DNA of 64,000 bases from Streptomyces sp. ERV7 (GTDB lineage: Bacteria > Actinomycetota > Actinomycetes > Streptomycetales > Streptomycetaceae). The number at the start of each line of letters is the position of its first letter. The stretch's first letter is position 1. The notes beneath the pieces are model-generated. The model was not told the origin of the DNA and did not search any database. It saw only the letters and a program-made list of their open reading frames with translations. Both the position numbers and the translations under genes were made by a program. Positions 1 through 9,035 of this stretch are shown one piece after another. The DNA lies in the NCBI RefSeq assembly GCF_001653515.1, contig NZ_LYOY01000040.1:496001-560000 (forward strand), read 5' to 3'.

Positions 1-2
1 CC

Positions 3-77
3 GAGACGCACGGCGGGCGCCGGCTCGTGGTGGACCGGAACACGGTGGACGCCCCGGTCGCGCGGTTCCGACCCTGA
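3..77 (+). CDS. C-terminal end of an unidentified protein (partial)
   Basis: Frame 3 is open from the left edge and ends with a TGA at 75-77. The visible tail ends in VDAPVARFRP and is too short to assign to a family. Its codons have G/C third positions as expected for the host. It lies 124 bp upstream of the sigma factor on the same strand. No function can be given. Confidence 0.4.
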   Translation, partial: ETHGGRRLVVDRNTVDAPVARFRP

Positions 78-201
78 CGAGCTCCGGGGCGTCCTCCACC
101 TTCAGGAGGTGCAGCCACCCCTACCCGTACAACCTGAGAGGGACCCCGCTTCGCGACCTGGGGCCGATCCGTTGCGTAGCGGGCGCTCCTAGCGTGGAGG
201 T

Positions 202-738
202 ATGACCACGCCTGTCTGCACCAGCGCCTCCCGGGCGGCGACGCCATACCCGTCGTTCGCCTCGTACATGAGGGCCCGAGGGCCCGTGCTGCTGCGCACC
301 GCACGCTCGCTGACCGCGAACCCGAGCGACGCCGAGGACCTGCTGCAGACGGCCCTCACCAAGACGTACGTCGCCTGGGACCGGATCGAGGACCACCGCG
401 CCCTCGACGGCTATGTGCGCCGTGCGCTCCTCAACACCCGGACCTCGCAGTGGCGCAAGCGCAAGGTGGACGAGTTCGCCTGCGACGAGCTGCCCGAGCC
501 GGAGACGGTGCCGGAGCCGGACCCGGCCGACCAGCAGGTCCTGCACGACGCGATGTGGCGCGCCGTGATGAAGCTGCCCGACCGCCAGCGGGCGATGGTC
601 GTGCTGCGGTACTACGAGGACCTCAGCGAGGCGCAGACCGCCGAGGTGCTGGGCGTCTCCGTCGGCACGGTGAAGAGCGCGGTCTCCCGGGCGCTCGGCA
701 AGCTCCGCGAGGACCCGGAGCTCGCCCCCGTCCGCTGA
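202..738 (+). CDS. SigE-family ECF RNA polymerase sigma factor
   Basis: 178 aa, the usual size of the actinobacterial SigE-family ECF sigma factors, which direct core RNA polymerase to stress or envelope promoters. Region 2 covers about residues 20-95 (AEDLLQTALTKTYVAWDRI, then the basic RRALLNTRTSQWRKRK). Region 4 covers about 115-170, with the helix-turn-helix LSEAQTAEVLGVSVGTVKSA. A GGAGG sits at 196-200 only one base before the ATG, so translation may depend on a very short leader; an upstream start is not apparent. No anti-sigma gene is adjacent. From memory the position matches S. coelicolor SCO4005, just before an acyl-CoA ligase. The promoter set it recognises cannot be told from sequence. 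Confidence 0.9.
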   Translation: MTTPVCTSASRAATPYPSFASYMRARGPVLLRTARSLTANPSDAEDLLQTALTKTYVAWDRIEDHRALDGYVRRALLNTRTSQWRKRKVDEFACDELPEPETVPEPDPADQQVLHDAMWRAVMKLPDRQRAMVVLRYYEDLSEAQTAEVLGVSVGTVKSAVSRALGKLREDPELAPVR

Positions 739-906
739 CCGGAATCCGGGCGGCTGATACCGGGCGCAGGGGCCCGCGCACCACGTGACCTTGGTCTCGT
801 GGGTGATTCATTACCTCCGGGTAGTGACATACCGCGCGGTACGTGAGCAGAATCGGCACACCCCTATCGCCACGTGGCGCACCGTAGCGCCCCCCGGGAG
901 GCCGCC

Positions 907-2562
<1,656 letters not shown>

Positions 2563-2583
2563 CGAGCGGCCCGGTGAGTCGGG

Positions 2584-2615
2584 GCGGGGCATGTTTCACG
2601 TGAAACATGCCCCGC
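2584..2615. promoter_or_regulatory. parS: parS centromere-like site 1 (in a 32-bp perfect palindrome)
   Basis: TGTTTCACGTGAAACA at 2592-2607 equals the known parS consensus to which ParB binds during chromosome segregation. The symmetry continues for eight further bases on each side, giving a perfect 32-bp palindrome. It lies between convergent genes, so the hairpin may also terminate transcription. Streptomyces parS sites cluster around oriC, which fits the inferred location. Confidence 0.93.
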
Positions 2616-2632
2616 GAGCGAGCCGGTGAGAC

Positions 2633-2668
2633 GGGGGCCGGGTGTTTCACGTGAAACACCCGGCCCCC
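2633..2668. promoter_or_regulatory. parS: parS centromere-like site 2 (in a 36-bp perfect palindrome)
   Basis: A second exact TGTTTCACGTGAAACA occurs at 2643-2658, with its centre 51 bp from that of the first site. Ten further bases on each side are perfectly symmetric, giving 36 bp, and a short TTT run follows. It probably also serves as the terminator of the two convergent flanking genes. Confidence 0.93.
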
Positions 2669-2687
2669 TTTCGCCGTTCAACAGGCC

Positions 2688-3710
2688 CTAGTTCGTGCCG
2701 ATCTTCGCGAGCAGGTCGACGATCCGGCCCTGGACCTCGGCGCTCGTCGAGCGCTCGGCCAGGAACAGCACCGTCTCCCCCGCCGACAGCTTCGGGAGCT
2801 CCGGCTGGTTGAGGCCCGCCGAGGTGTAGACGACGAGCGGGGTGTGGTTCAACTGCCCGTTCGCGCGCAGCCAGTCGACGATCCCGGCGCGACGGCGGCG
2901 TACCTGCATCAGATCCATCACGACCAGGTTCGGCCGCATCTGGCCCGCCAGCGTCACGGCCTCGGTGTCGGTGGCGGCGCGGGCGACCTGCATACCGCGC
3001 CGCTCCAGAGTGGCCGTCAGGGCGAGGGCGATCTCCTCGTGCTCCTCGATCAGCAGGACCCGGGGCGGGTGCTGCTCGCTGTCGCGGGGGGCGAGGGCCT
3101 TGAGGAGTACGGCGGGGTCGGCGCCGTACGCCGCCTCGCGCGTCGCCTGTCCGAGCCCGGCCGTGACCAGCACCGGGACCTCGGCGGCGACGGCCGCCTG
3201 GCGCAGCGACTGGAGCGCGGTACGGGTGATCGGCCCGGTCAGCGGGTCGACGAAGAGCGCGGCGGGGAACGCCGCGATCTGGGCGTCCACCTCCTCGCGC
3301 GAGTGCACCACCACGGGCCGGTAGCCACGGTCGCTGAGCGCCTGCTGGGTGGAGACGTCGGGGGCGGGCCAGACGAGCAGCCGGCGCGGGTTGTCGAGCG
3401 GCTCGGGCGGCAGCTCGTCGTCCACGGGCCGCGGGTGCGGCCGGTTGGCGACCTCCACGGCGCCCCCGGGCCCGTCCAGCGGCTCAGGGCCCTCGGCGCC
3501 CTCGTCCGGTGCCCCTATGGCGTACGCGCGCCCCTGCCCCTCCGAGGGGGGCGACATCAGCGAGGTGGGGGACGGGCCGGGGCGCTCGGCCTCGGCACTC
3601 CCGGCCGGGCGCTCGCCCTCGGACGGCGTACCGAGCTTGCGGCGCCGCCCCGAGCCGGAGGAGCCGGACGTCTGCTGGGTGAAGGGCACGCCCTGGCCGA
3701 GGGTGCGCAC
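2688..3710 (-). CDS. Receiver-domain (response regulator-like) protein, probably 5'-truncated
   Basis: 340 aa. The first 115 residues are low-complexity Ser/Pro/Gly/Glu, then there is a degenerate receiver-like fold (about 115-205) and a receiver domain at about 215-335. That domain has the acidic pair in RVLLIEEHEE, a phospho-acceptor Asp in LVVMDLMQ and the Thr/Ser position in VVYTSAG. The usual conserved Lys is not evident (VLFLAERS), so it may be a pseudo-receiver. There is no output domain. The GTG start has no clear ribosome binding site, and the frame is open upstream only to a TAG near 3784. I infer that this is the C-terminal part of a longer sensor or hybrid kinase, cut by a deletion; an intact orphan regulator remains possible. 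Confidence 0.65.
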   Translation of the reverse strand: MRTLGQGVPFTQQTSGSSGSGRRRKLGTPSEGERPAGSAEAERPGPSPTSLMSPPSEGQGRAYAIGAPDEGAEGPEPLDGPGGAVEVANRPHPRPVDDELPPEPLDNPRRLLVWPAPDVSTQQALSDRGYRPVVVHSREEVDAQIAAFPAALFVDPLTGPITRTALQSLRQAAVAAEVPVLVTAGLGQATREAAYGADPAVLLKALAPRDSEQHPPRVLLIEEHEEIALALTATLERRGMQVARAATDTEAVTLAGQMRPNLVVMDLMQVRRRRAGIVDWLRANGQLNHTPLVVYTSAGLNQPELPKLSAGETVLFLAERSTSAEVQGRIVDLLAKIGTN

Positions 3711-3754
3711 GCTGATGGCACGGCCCTGGGAGTCGTCGTCGGACGTGGGGGCCG

Positions 3755-3858
3755 CCTCGGCGGGCAGGCAGGGGGGCGGCCGCTAAGGCCGGGGGCGCGG
3801 CGGCGAGTGCGGCCGTCGCGGTGGTGGCGAGCGCGGTGACGACGAGGCGACGCAGCAT
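3755..3858 (-). pseudogene. Orphan signal-peptide start joined out of frame to the receiver gene
   Basis: An ATG at 3858 with GGAG six bases upstream begins MLRRLVVTALATTATAA and an Ala-rich stretch ending in an AxA site: a convincing Sec signal peptide. After about 30 residues the frame runs into Arg-rich sequence that is the receiver gene read in the wrong frame, ending at 3484. No mature domain follows. The arrangement suggests that a deletion fused the start of a secreted-protein gene to the middle of another gene. A sequencing frameshift is the main alternative. Confidence 0.5.
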
Positions 3859-3967
3859 GCGGGCTCCACGGGGTGGACGGGGTGGGTCCGGCCCCACCGG
3901 GGTGAACGGATTCGCCCTGCCTAACGCGCCGGGGGGCCGGGCGTTGCGCACGGACCTCGGCACGGCT

Positions 3968-4039
3968 CGCGCACGGACTCCGCCACGGCCCCGCGCACGC
4001 ACTCCGCCAGGGCCCCGCGCACGCACTCCGCCAGGGCCT
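3968..4039. repeat. Three tandem 24-bp imperfect repeats
   Basis: Three adjacent copies (3968-3991, 3992-4015, 4016-4039) share the core CGCGCACGCACTCCGCCAGG; the first differs at two positions. They lie in a gene-free stretch of about 365 bp between the signal-peptide remnant and tRNA-Ser. I see nothing else in that stretch. Confidence 0.8.
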
Positions 4040-4225
4040 CGGCGCCCGTCCCGAAGCCCCCTCCCGACCCCTCCCCGATCCGGGGCCCGACGGCCGGAAA
4101 TCGTGGGTCGCCTAACGCTTTGCTCTGGCGCCCACCTGCCTAGTACCGTGGGGTGCGATTGGTGACGCGGAGCAAGGCTGTGTCATCATCTGCACGCACC
4201 ACTCGCGCAGGCGAGAGGGTGTGCT

Positions 4226-4316
4226 GGAGGCGTCGCCTAGTCCGGTCTATGGCGCCGCACTGCTAATGCGGTTTGGGTCTTAAAGCCCATCGAGGGTTCA
4301 AATCCCTCCGCCTCCG
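4226..4316 (+). tRNA. tRNA-Ser(GCT)
   Basis: Long-variable-arm tRNA with acceptor GGAGGCG (4226-4232) pairing CGCCTCC (4309-4315). The anticodon loop is CTGCTAA with anticodon GCT, and the T loop is GGTTCAAATCC. CCA is encoded directly after (4317-4319). It reads AGC/AGU codons. Confidence 0.96.
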
Positions 4317-4326
4317 CCAGCTGAAC

Positions 4327-4358
4327 CCGAAGCCCCGGCCCCACGGCCGGGGCTTCGG
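4327..4358 (+). terminator. Rho-independent-type hairpin after tRNA-Ser
   Basis: A 14-bp GC-rich stem (about 4327-4340 with 4345-4358) around a CCAC loop, eight bases after the tRNA CCA. The remaining 325 bp to tRNA-Arg hold no gene that I can support. Confidence 0.75.
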
Positions 4359-4683
4359 CCGTTCCCGGGCGGGTTCCCTCGCGGGTCGGAGGCCGTTCCC
4401 GGACCGGTTCGGGAGGACTCCCCAGGGCGCTCCCCGGACTGGTCCGCCTCGCGCGGCTCTCGTAGGCCGACTCCCTGCCGCAGATCCGGTGACCCCGGTC
4501 ACATTTCCCCTGTTACGGGCACATCGCCCCCACCGGACGCCCTCCCCCGCCTTCGCCCGCGCAGAGGCGTTTTCGCAGGTCAGGAGGGGTATGGCCAATG
4601 GATTTCGCGTGACGGCGCAGGTCATGTAATGTTGTTCCCGCAACGCCGACCGGGAAGAAAAAAACCGGGAAGCAACGCAACAA

Positions 4684-4756
4684 GCACTCGTAGCTTAACG
4701 GATAGAGCATCTGACTACGGATCAGAAGGTTGCAGGTTCGAATCCTGCCGAGTGCA
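4684..4756 (+). tRNA. tRNA-Arg(ACG), host of the integrated element
   Basis: 73 nt. Acceptor GCACTCG (4684-4690) pairs CGAGTGC (4749-4755). The anticodon loop is CTACGGA (anticodon ACG, reads CGN codons). The T loop TTCGAAT is canonical and CCA is not encoded. Its 3' half is repeated exactly at 14042-14086, so the element inserted here without breaking the tRNA. Confidence 0.96.
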
Positions 4757-4759
4757 CAG
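4715..4759. repeat. attL: attL: left attachment site (45-bp direct repeat)
   Basis: Identical over 45 bp to 14042-14086. It spans the anticodon loop to the 3' end of tRNA-Arg plus three bases, the usual attB type for tyrosine integrases of pSAM2-like elements. The int gene begins its 3' end 87 bp inside. Confidence 0.93.
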
Positions 4760-4762
4760 CAG

Positions 4763-4796
4763 GCCAGAGGCCCCGGAGAAATCCGGGGCCTCTGGC
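4763..4796 (+). terminator. Terminator carried at the left end of the element
   Basis: 14-bp perfect stem (4763-4776 with 4783-4796), loop AGAAAT, then GTTT. It lies just inside attL and replaces the tRNA-Arg terminator displaced to 14090. It could also end int transcription from the other side. Confidence 0.8.
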
Positions 4797-4846
4797 GTTT
4801 CCTGGGTGTACAGCAGCGAAGTACCGCAACGGGTCGGCGGGAGACG

Positions 4847-6082
4847 TCAGCCGGTGCCGCCCATCGCGTCGGACAGCTTGCCGATAGCAGCGCGCACCGC
4901 TTCCTCGCTCGCTTCGGCGTAGACCTCCATCGTCATCGCGATCTGCGAATGCCGAAGGATGCGCTGCGCGACCTTCGGATGGACCTTCAGAGCCACCAGG
5001 AGCGAACTGCACGTGTGGCGAGTGTTCCGGAGCGGGATCACGCGCACTCCGGCGCGACGGGCCCGCAGGGCGAACATCCGGGTCAGGTTTCCCGGCTCGA
5101 TCGGGGTGCCGTACTTCGTGGTGAAGACGAGCCCGTGGCTGTCCTGCCACAGCTCGCCGACCGCTTTCCGGTCCCCGGCCTGCTGAGCGCGGCGCATCCG
5201 CAGCGCCTTGAGGCAGACGGCGGGCAGCGGTAGGAAGTCGTCCGACTCCTCGGTCTTGGTCTCGCGGTGCAGGATCTGCCGCCCGGCCCGCTGGATCTGG
5301 TGGTCGACGTACAGCTCCCCCGCCTCGAAGTCGACGGACTTCCAGGTAAGCCCCAGGACCTCCCCACGGCGCAGCCCCAGGCACAGCACGAGCATCCAGG
5401 CCGCGAAGAGGTGATCGTCCCGAGCGGCCCCGTCCGCGAGGAACTGGCCTGCTTCGGCGACGGACCACGGCTTGATCCGGCGCCGACGTGGCTTGGGGAC
5501 CTTCACCAGCGAAGCGACGTTCTTCCCGATCTCCTCCTCGGTCACGGCGTGCGTGAGGGCGGCGCGTAAGGCGTCACGGGCGCCCTGGACGACGCGGCGG
5601 GACGGGTACGACTCGCAGCACTCCCCGGCCGCGCAGCACTTCCGCCGACTCGGCTCTCGCTTGGCGTCCTTCTTCTGGGCGCAGCACTGGCAGATGGTCG
5701 AGAGCTTGGTCAGCCACTCCCGCACGTCCCGGACCGTCAGTTTGTCCAGCCGCTTCGCACCCAGGTGCGGGCCGATGTAGAGCCGGACGTATCCCTCGTA
5801 CGAGACGTAGGTGAGCGGGGCGAGGTTCGGCTTCACGATCGAGTCCAGCCAGTAGGCCAGGAAGACGGACAGCGTGCGGTGGCGGGTGGCCACGGGCCCC
5901 TTCTTCGCCTCCATGTGGAGCGCGAGCCACTTGTCGTGCACCTCGTCCCGGGTCTTGCCGTAGACGTACTTCCGCTTGCGCTTGCCGTCCGGAGTGTCCA
6001 CCCAGACGTACGCGGCGAAGCCGTTCTTGTACGGGTAGATCGAGCCTTCGCCATTGGCGCGCTTGCCGCTCACGCCGACCAC
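4847..6082 (-). CDS. int: Tyrosine recombinase (AICE integrase)
   Basis: 411 aa, typical length. It integrates and excises the element at tRNA-Arg. An N-terminal arm-binding/SAM-like domain covers about residues 1-180, including a Cys-rich insert (CQCCAQKKDAK ... CCAAGECC, about 130-155) seen in related actinomycete integrases. The catalytic domain follows: Arg in LGLRRGEVLGL (about 240), the RHT motif in RNTRHTCSSLL (about 355) and the nucleophilic Tyr in MTMEVYAEAS (about 390). The first His of the usual HxxR box appears to be replaced. The GTG at 6082 overlaps the end of xis by 13 nt; a GTG at 6073 with a GTGA overlap is an alternative start. It is the last gene of the rep-xis-int run, next to attL as expected. 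Confidence 0.95.
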   Translation of the reverse strand: MVGVSGKRANGEGSIYPYKNGFAAYVWVDTPDGKRKRKYVYGKTRDEVHDKWLALHMEAKKGPVATRHRTLSVFLAYWLDSIVKPNLAPLTYVSYEGYVRLYIGPHLGAKRLDKLTVRDVREWLTKLSTICQCCAQKKDAKREPSRRKCCAAGECCESYPSRRVVQGARDALRAALTHAVTEEEIGKNVASLVKVPKPRRRRIKPWSVAEAGQFLADGAARDDHLFAAWMLVLCLGLRRGEVLGLTWKSVDFEAGELYVDHQIQRAGRQILHRETKTEESDDFLPLPAVCLKALRMRRAQQAGDRKAVGELWQDSHGLVFTTKYGTPIEPGNLTRMFALRARRAGVRVIPLRNTRHTCSSLLVALKVHPKVAQRILRHSQIAMTMEVYAEASEEAVRAAIGKLSDAMGGTG

Positions 6083-6276
6083 CGGGCCTCTGCTTCGGCG
6101 GCGACGTTCGCGACGTACTCATCCACCCAGGCGGGCAGGATGCGCCGGTTGCGGCCGACCTTCACGGAGCGGATCTCCCCCGTCAGGATCAGCATCTTGG
6201 TCTTGGAGAGGCCGAAGCCGAGCATGGCGGCGACCTCCGCCGTCGTGTGCCACTTCGGTCGGATCACGGTGTTCAT
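6070..6276 (-). CDS. xis: Excisionase-like MerR/Xis winged-helix protein
   Basis: 68 aa. The N-terminal half holds a small winged helix: TTAEVAAMLGFGLSKTKMLI, then GEIRSVKVGRNRRILPAW, the pattern of DNA-binding Xis proteins that bend att DNA and favour excision. The ATG at 6276 overlaps the rep stop codon (ATGA), and the gene's own stop overlaps int, so rep, xis and int are probably translationally coupled, as in pSAM2. Confidence 0.88.
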   Translation of the reverse strand: MNTVIRPKWHTTAEVAAMLGFGLSKTKMLILTGEIRSVKVGRNRRILPAWVDEYVANVAAEAEARWSA

Positions 6277-7592
6277 GCAGCGGCTCCTTTCGTGCTGCCT
6301 GGTGTGAGTGAGGCGGCAAGCCATTCCGCGCCCGGGGGCAGGCCGACACCGGCGTAGGCCCAGTGCGCGAGGACGAGCGTGGATCCCTGCGGGGCCGCCG
6401 GGGGCGCGGCTTGGTCCCGGCGCCAGTCGGCGCGGGCTTCGCGGAGGGCGCCGAGCGTCGTGGAGTACTGGCGGGACTTGGTGGAGAAGTGGCCGCGGAA
6501 GCCGAGCATGTGGGCCCAGGCCCGTAGCCGGAGGTCTGCCAGGTCTTTGCGGGCACCGAGCCACCAGGCCGTGCGGATCAGGCGGCGGGCGTGGTCCGTG
6601 AGGTCGAGTCCGGCGAGTTCGGCGATGAAGCGGAGGGGGCGGTCAAGGGTGCCGGTCGCGGCTTCGGCGCCCTTGGTCGCGTACTTGGCGATGTACGCGG
6701 CCACGGCGCGGTCGGTCAGATTTTGGCCGCCCTCAAAGTGCCGGCTGCGAATGGTGCGGACGTCGAGCTGGCGGCCGAAGGCGAAGGTGTGGGGGCGGCC
6801 GTCGACGACTGGCCCGGCGGCGCGGGCCCCGGTGGCGGCGGTCTGGATCGCGTCGGCGAGGAGTTCGGCCGTCGCCCAGGCAGGGGGCGGGGTGCTGCCG
6901 CCGGACGGGCCGTCGAGGCGGATGACGGCGTGGAAGTGGACGGCGCCGCGCTTCTGGTACTCGGCGACCTTGGCGAAGGACACGCGGGCGTGGTCGCGGA
7001 ACTCTCGTTGGGTGAGTCCCGCGCGCTTGGCGATCTCGCGGCGCAGGTGGATCGTGAAGCGGCGCCACAGCGGCCCGGCATGGGCGTTCCACAGGACGGC
7101 GGCTTCGTAGTCGTAGGTGGTGGGGTCGATGGGTGAGCCGAGTAAGGCGTCGTCCTGGTCGTGCCGAACGCCGCAGCGGCAGGGGCGCTCTCCCGGCCGG
7201 TTGTGGACCGGGCCGAAGGACGGGGCCGTGAAGGTGGCGAACACGCGCGGGTGGTCTGCGACTTCCTCCGGTACGCCCTTGCCGCCCCGCAGGCCGGAGC
7301 TGATCAGGTGGTACGTGTCGCGGCGGTACGTCTCGGCGCAGGCGGGGCAGCGGGTTGTACGCCGGTTGTTGCAGCGGACCATGAGGTGACCGGCGGGCAG
7401 GTCGCGGGAGTTGAGGTGGTGGAGGACGCCGCCGATCTCGCCGGTCGTCGTGTCCAGGTGGTGCGTAGTGCGGTGGCCGTCGAGCCGGATGGGCTGGGCG
7501 CAGCCGCCGAGGCCGTTGAGTTGGCGGGCGAGGGCGGGCAGGTTGCCGAGGGCGGCGAGCGAACTGATCTGGACTATCGGGGGCGGTGTCAC
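6273..7592 (-). CDS. rep: Rolling-circle replication initiator (RepSA-like)
   Basis: 439 aa. It should nick the double-strand origin of the excised circle and start rolling-circle replication. HUH-nuclease signatures are present: motif 1 FATFTAPSFGPVH (about 115-130), the metal-binding HFH in GAVHFHAVIRLDG (about 215-225), and the active-site Tyr region AAYIAKYATKG (about 310). A zinc-like cluster CPACAETYRRD with CNNRRTTRC lies at about 75-90. It is the first gene of the rep-xis-int unit and is followed by overlapping xis. The origin itself was not located; in pSAM2 relatives it may lie within or beside rep, and the right-end palindromic region is another candidate. Confidence 0.9.
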   Translation of the reverse strand: MTPPPIVQISSLAALGNLPALARQLNGLGGCAQPIRLDGHRTTHHLDTTTGEIGGVLHHLNSRDLPAGHLMVRCNNRRTTRCPACAETYRRDTYHLISSGLRGGKGVPEEVADHPRVFATFTAPSFGPVHNRPGERPCRCGVRHDQDDALLGSPIDPTTYDYEAAVLWNAHAGPLWRRFTIHLRREIAKRAGLTQREFRDHARVSFAKVAEYQKRGAVHFHAVIRLDGPSGGSTPPPAWATAELLADAIQTAATGARAAGPVVDGRPHTFAFGRQLDVRTIRSRHFEGGQNLTDRAVAAYIAKYATKGAEAATGTLDRPLRFIAELAGLDLTDHARRLIRTAWWLGARKDLADLRLRAWAHMLGFRGHFSTKSRQYSTTLGALREARADWRRDQAAPPAAPQGSTLVLAHWAYAGVGLPPGAEWLAASLTPGSTKGAAA

Positions 7593-7669
7593 AGCCGTAC
7601 GGGGGTTGATGGGCGTGCTCCTTCGGGTGAGCGGGGCGGGGCCTGGTGGTGGTCGGCCCCGCCCCGGGG

Positions 7670-7945
7670 TCAGTGGCGGGGCGGCTTGAGCAGGGAGCGC
7701 AGGACCACGGCGGCGATGGCCACCGAGACGGCCGCGACGGCGACGGCGGCCAAGAGTGCGGTGAGCACCACACCGCCGACGACCAGGGCGACGACCAGGC
7801 CCGTACCTCCGCTGAACTGGCGGACCGCCGGAAGCGGTGACGGGGCCGAGTGCGGGGTGGTGTGGCAGGCGCAGCCGGGCGCGGGCGAGTCGGCGGCCCG
7901 CGTGACAGGGAGCGGAGGTGCGGCGGGGTACTTGGGGCGGAACAC
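7670..7945 (-). CDS. SpdD-like spread membrane protein
   Basis: 91 aa from the GTG at 7945, chosen because AGGAGGG lies eight bases upstream; a TTG at 7951 is closer to that site than usual. The N terminus is Pro-rich (FRPKYPAAPPLP). A single strongly hydrophobic segment of about 35 residues follows (GLVVALVVGGVVLTALLA onward), then a short basic tail. This matches the SpdD-type proteins of AICEs and Streptomyces plasmids, which help intramycelial spread (pock formation) alongside the TraB translocase. An operator-like palindrome at 7963-7974 lies just upstream. Confidence 0.75.
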   Translation of the reverse strand: MFRPKYPAAPPLPVTRAADSPAPGCACHTTPHSAPSPLPAVRQFSGGTGLVVALVVGGVVLTALLAAVAVAAVSVAIAAVVLRSLLKPPRH

Positions 7946-7962
7946 GATCAAGTCCCTCCTAG

Positions 7963-7974
7963 CTAGACGTCTAG
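7963..7974. promoter_or_regulatory. Operator-like palindrome CTAGACGTCTAG
   Basis: Perfect 12-bp palindrome within AGCTAGACGTCTAGATGAG, just upstream of the spdD-like gene. The half-site CTAGACG/CGTCTAG recurs near 10.74, 10.82, 10.84, 11.71 and 12.20 kb within the element, suggesting one repressor, probably the element's GntR protein. Confidence 0.55.
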
Positions 7975-7984
7975 ATGAGTTGGG

Positions 7985-8170
7985 TTATCGATTGACGATG
8001 TCGACGCCCGTGCGCGTTCCGGACTCGATCGGCTCGGCCATGACGGTGCGGGAGAGCCAGAAGCCGAACAGGGCGATCACGACGGCGATCCAGACGCGGA
8101 CGCCGAGGAACTTGATCGCGAACCAGACGAGCAGTCCGAGCACGAAGATCAGGGGCATGCTGACGGTCAC
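7985..8170 (-). CDS. Small two-helix membrane protein of the spread module
   Basis: 61 aa. GTG at 8170 with GAGGAG seven bases upstream; MPLIF four codons in is an alternative start. Two hydrophobic segments (PLIFVLGLLVWFAIKFLG and VWIAVVIALFGFWLS) are followed by a polar tail. Its position among transfer genes indicates a spread or transfer accessory protein. No named family is certain. Confidence 0.7.
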   Translation of the reverse strand: MTVSMPLIFVLGLLVWFAIKFLGVRVWIAVVIALFGFWLSRTVMAEPIESGTRTGVDIVNR

Positions 8171-8191
8171 AGGGCTACTCCTCGGTGGTGT

Positions 8192-8383
8192 TCAGCGCAC
8201 GGGGCAACGGTGTGTGCGGGCCGCCAGTTCGGCGGCGGCGCGGGTGTCGTAGTCGTGCGAGAAGCCGCAGCGCGGGGCGGTGCAAACGGCTGTGTGCTTC
8301 TCGCGGCCCCGGCGGTCGTGGGCGGTGCCGACCTGGACGGGGCCGATGCGGACGACATCGCGGAAGCGGCGGAGCATGGACAC
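8192..8383 (-). CDS. Mobile element transfer protein (small Cys/His protein)
   Basis: 63 aa. GTG at 8383 with GGGAGA six bases upstream. RFRDVVRIGPVQVGTAHDRR is followed by CTAPRCGFSHDYD and a final HRC, which could form a C-C-H-C zinc site. The pattern matches small proteins annotated as mobile element transfer proteins (SpdA type) in Streptomyces AICEs. It sits between the membrane spread genes. Confidence 0.75.
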   Translation of the reverse strand: MSMLRRFRDVVRIGPVQVGTAHDRRGREKHTAVCTAPRCGFSHDYDTRAAAELAARTHRCPVR

Positions 8384-8429
8384 GGCTGTCTCCCTGTCGT
8401 GTGAGGCGGGGCGTGCGGTGAGGCCGTTC

Positions 8430-9023
8430 TCAGAGGTGGGCGGCGATCGCGTCCGCGAGGGGCGCGGGTACGCCGAGCCGGGTGCGCAGGGTCTCGTTGT
8501 CGATGGGTGCGCCGGTACGGGCGCGGTGGTCGTCGGCGAGCTTGCGGGCGTGGGCCACGAGTGCGGGCGGGACGCGGGGAGCCGTGGGGGCGATCTCCGG
8601 GGTCGACGCTGGTTCCTGGAGTGGCGAGTCGGGCTGTACGCCGGGTTCTGTTGCTGCCTCCGGCGTGTGGGCGAGGAGCGTGCCGCCGAGGAACGCGACC
8701 GCCGGCCAACCCGCCACGAGGATGCGGAGCCAGGCGGGCACGTGCTGGAGATCGAGCAGCCCGGCCGTGGCGATGTTGGCGCCCAGCGAGGCGGTGAGTG
8801 CCACGAGGAACCAGCCCCAGGCCGCTCCCCTGTCCCGCCCGGACCGGAGCCGACGCCAGGCGGCGACGAGCAGCAGGTCCACGGAGACCGGATAGGCCCA
8901 GGCTTTCCAGCCGTCCTGCCCGGCGGCCGAGGCGAGATCGTGGAGGTGGGCGAAGGAGAGAGCGGCAGCGATCACCGCTTGGACGAGTACGGGGTCGACG
9001 CGGGCGGAGCGGCGAGGGCGCAC
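8430..9023 (-). CDS. DUF2637 membrane protein (SpdB-like)
   Basis: 197 aa. Four hydrophobic helices occupy the first 110 residues (VLVQAVIAAALSFAHLHDLA; VSVDLLLVAAW; AWGWFLVALTASLGANIATA; WLRILVAGWPAVAFLGGTLL). A Pro/Glu-rich linker and a C-terminal helical region at about 150-197 follow, resembling a small winged helix. DUF2637/SpdB proteins act with TraB in spreading element DNA through septal cross-walls. GTG start, 12 bp after the translocase stop. Confidence 0.82.
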   Translation of the reverse strand: MRPRRSARVDPVLVQAVIAAALSFAHLHDLASAAGQDGWKAWAYPVSVDLLLVAAWRRLRSGRDRGAAWGWFLVALTASLGANIATAGLLDLQHVPAWLRILVAGWPAVAFLGGTLLAHTPEAATEPGVQPDSPLQEPASTPEIAPTAPRVPPALVAHARKLADDHRARTGAPIDNETLRTRLGVPAPLADAIAAHL

Positions 9024-9035
9024 GGGGCCTACCCC

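Noticed and set aside
3968..4039. CRISPR-like array (24-bp repeats)
   Set aside because: The repeats are directly tandem without spacers and imperfect; no cas genes are present.
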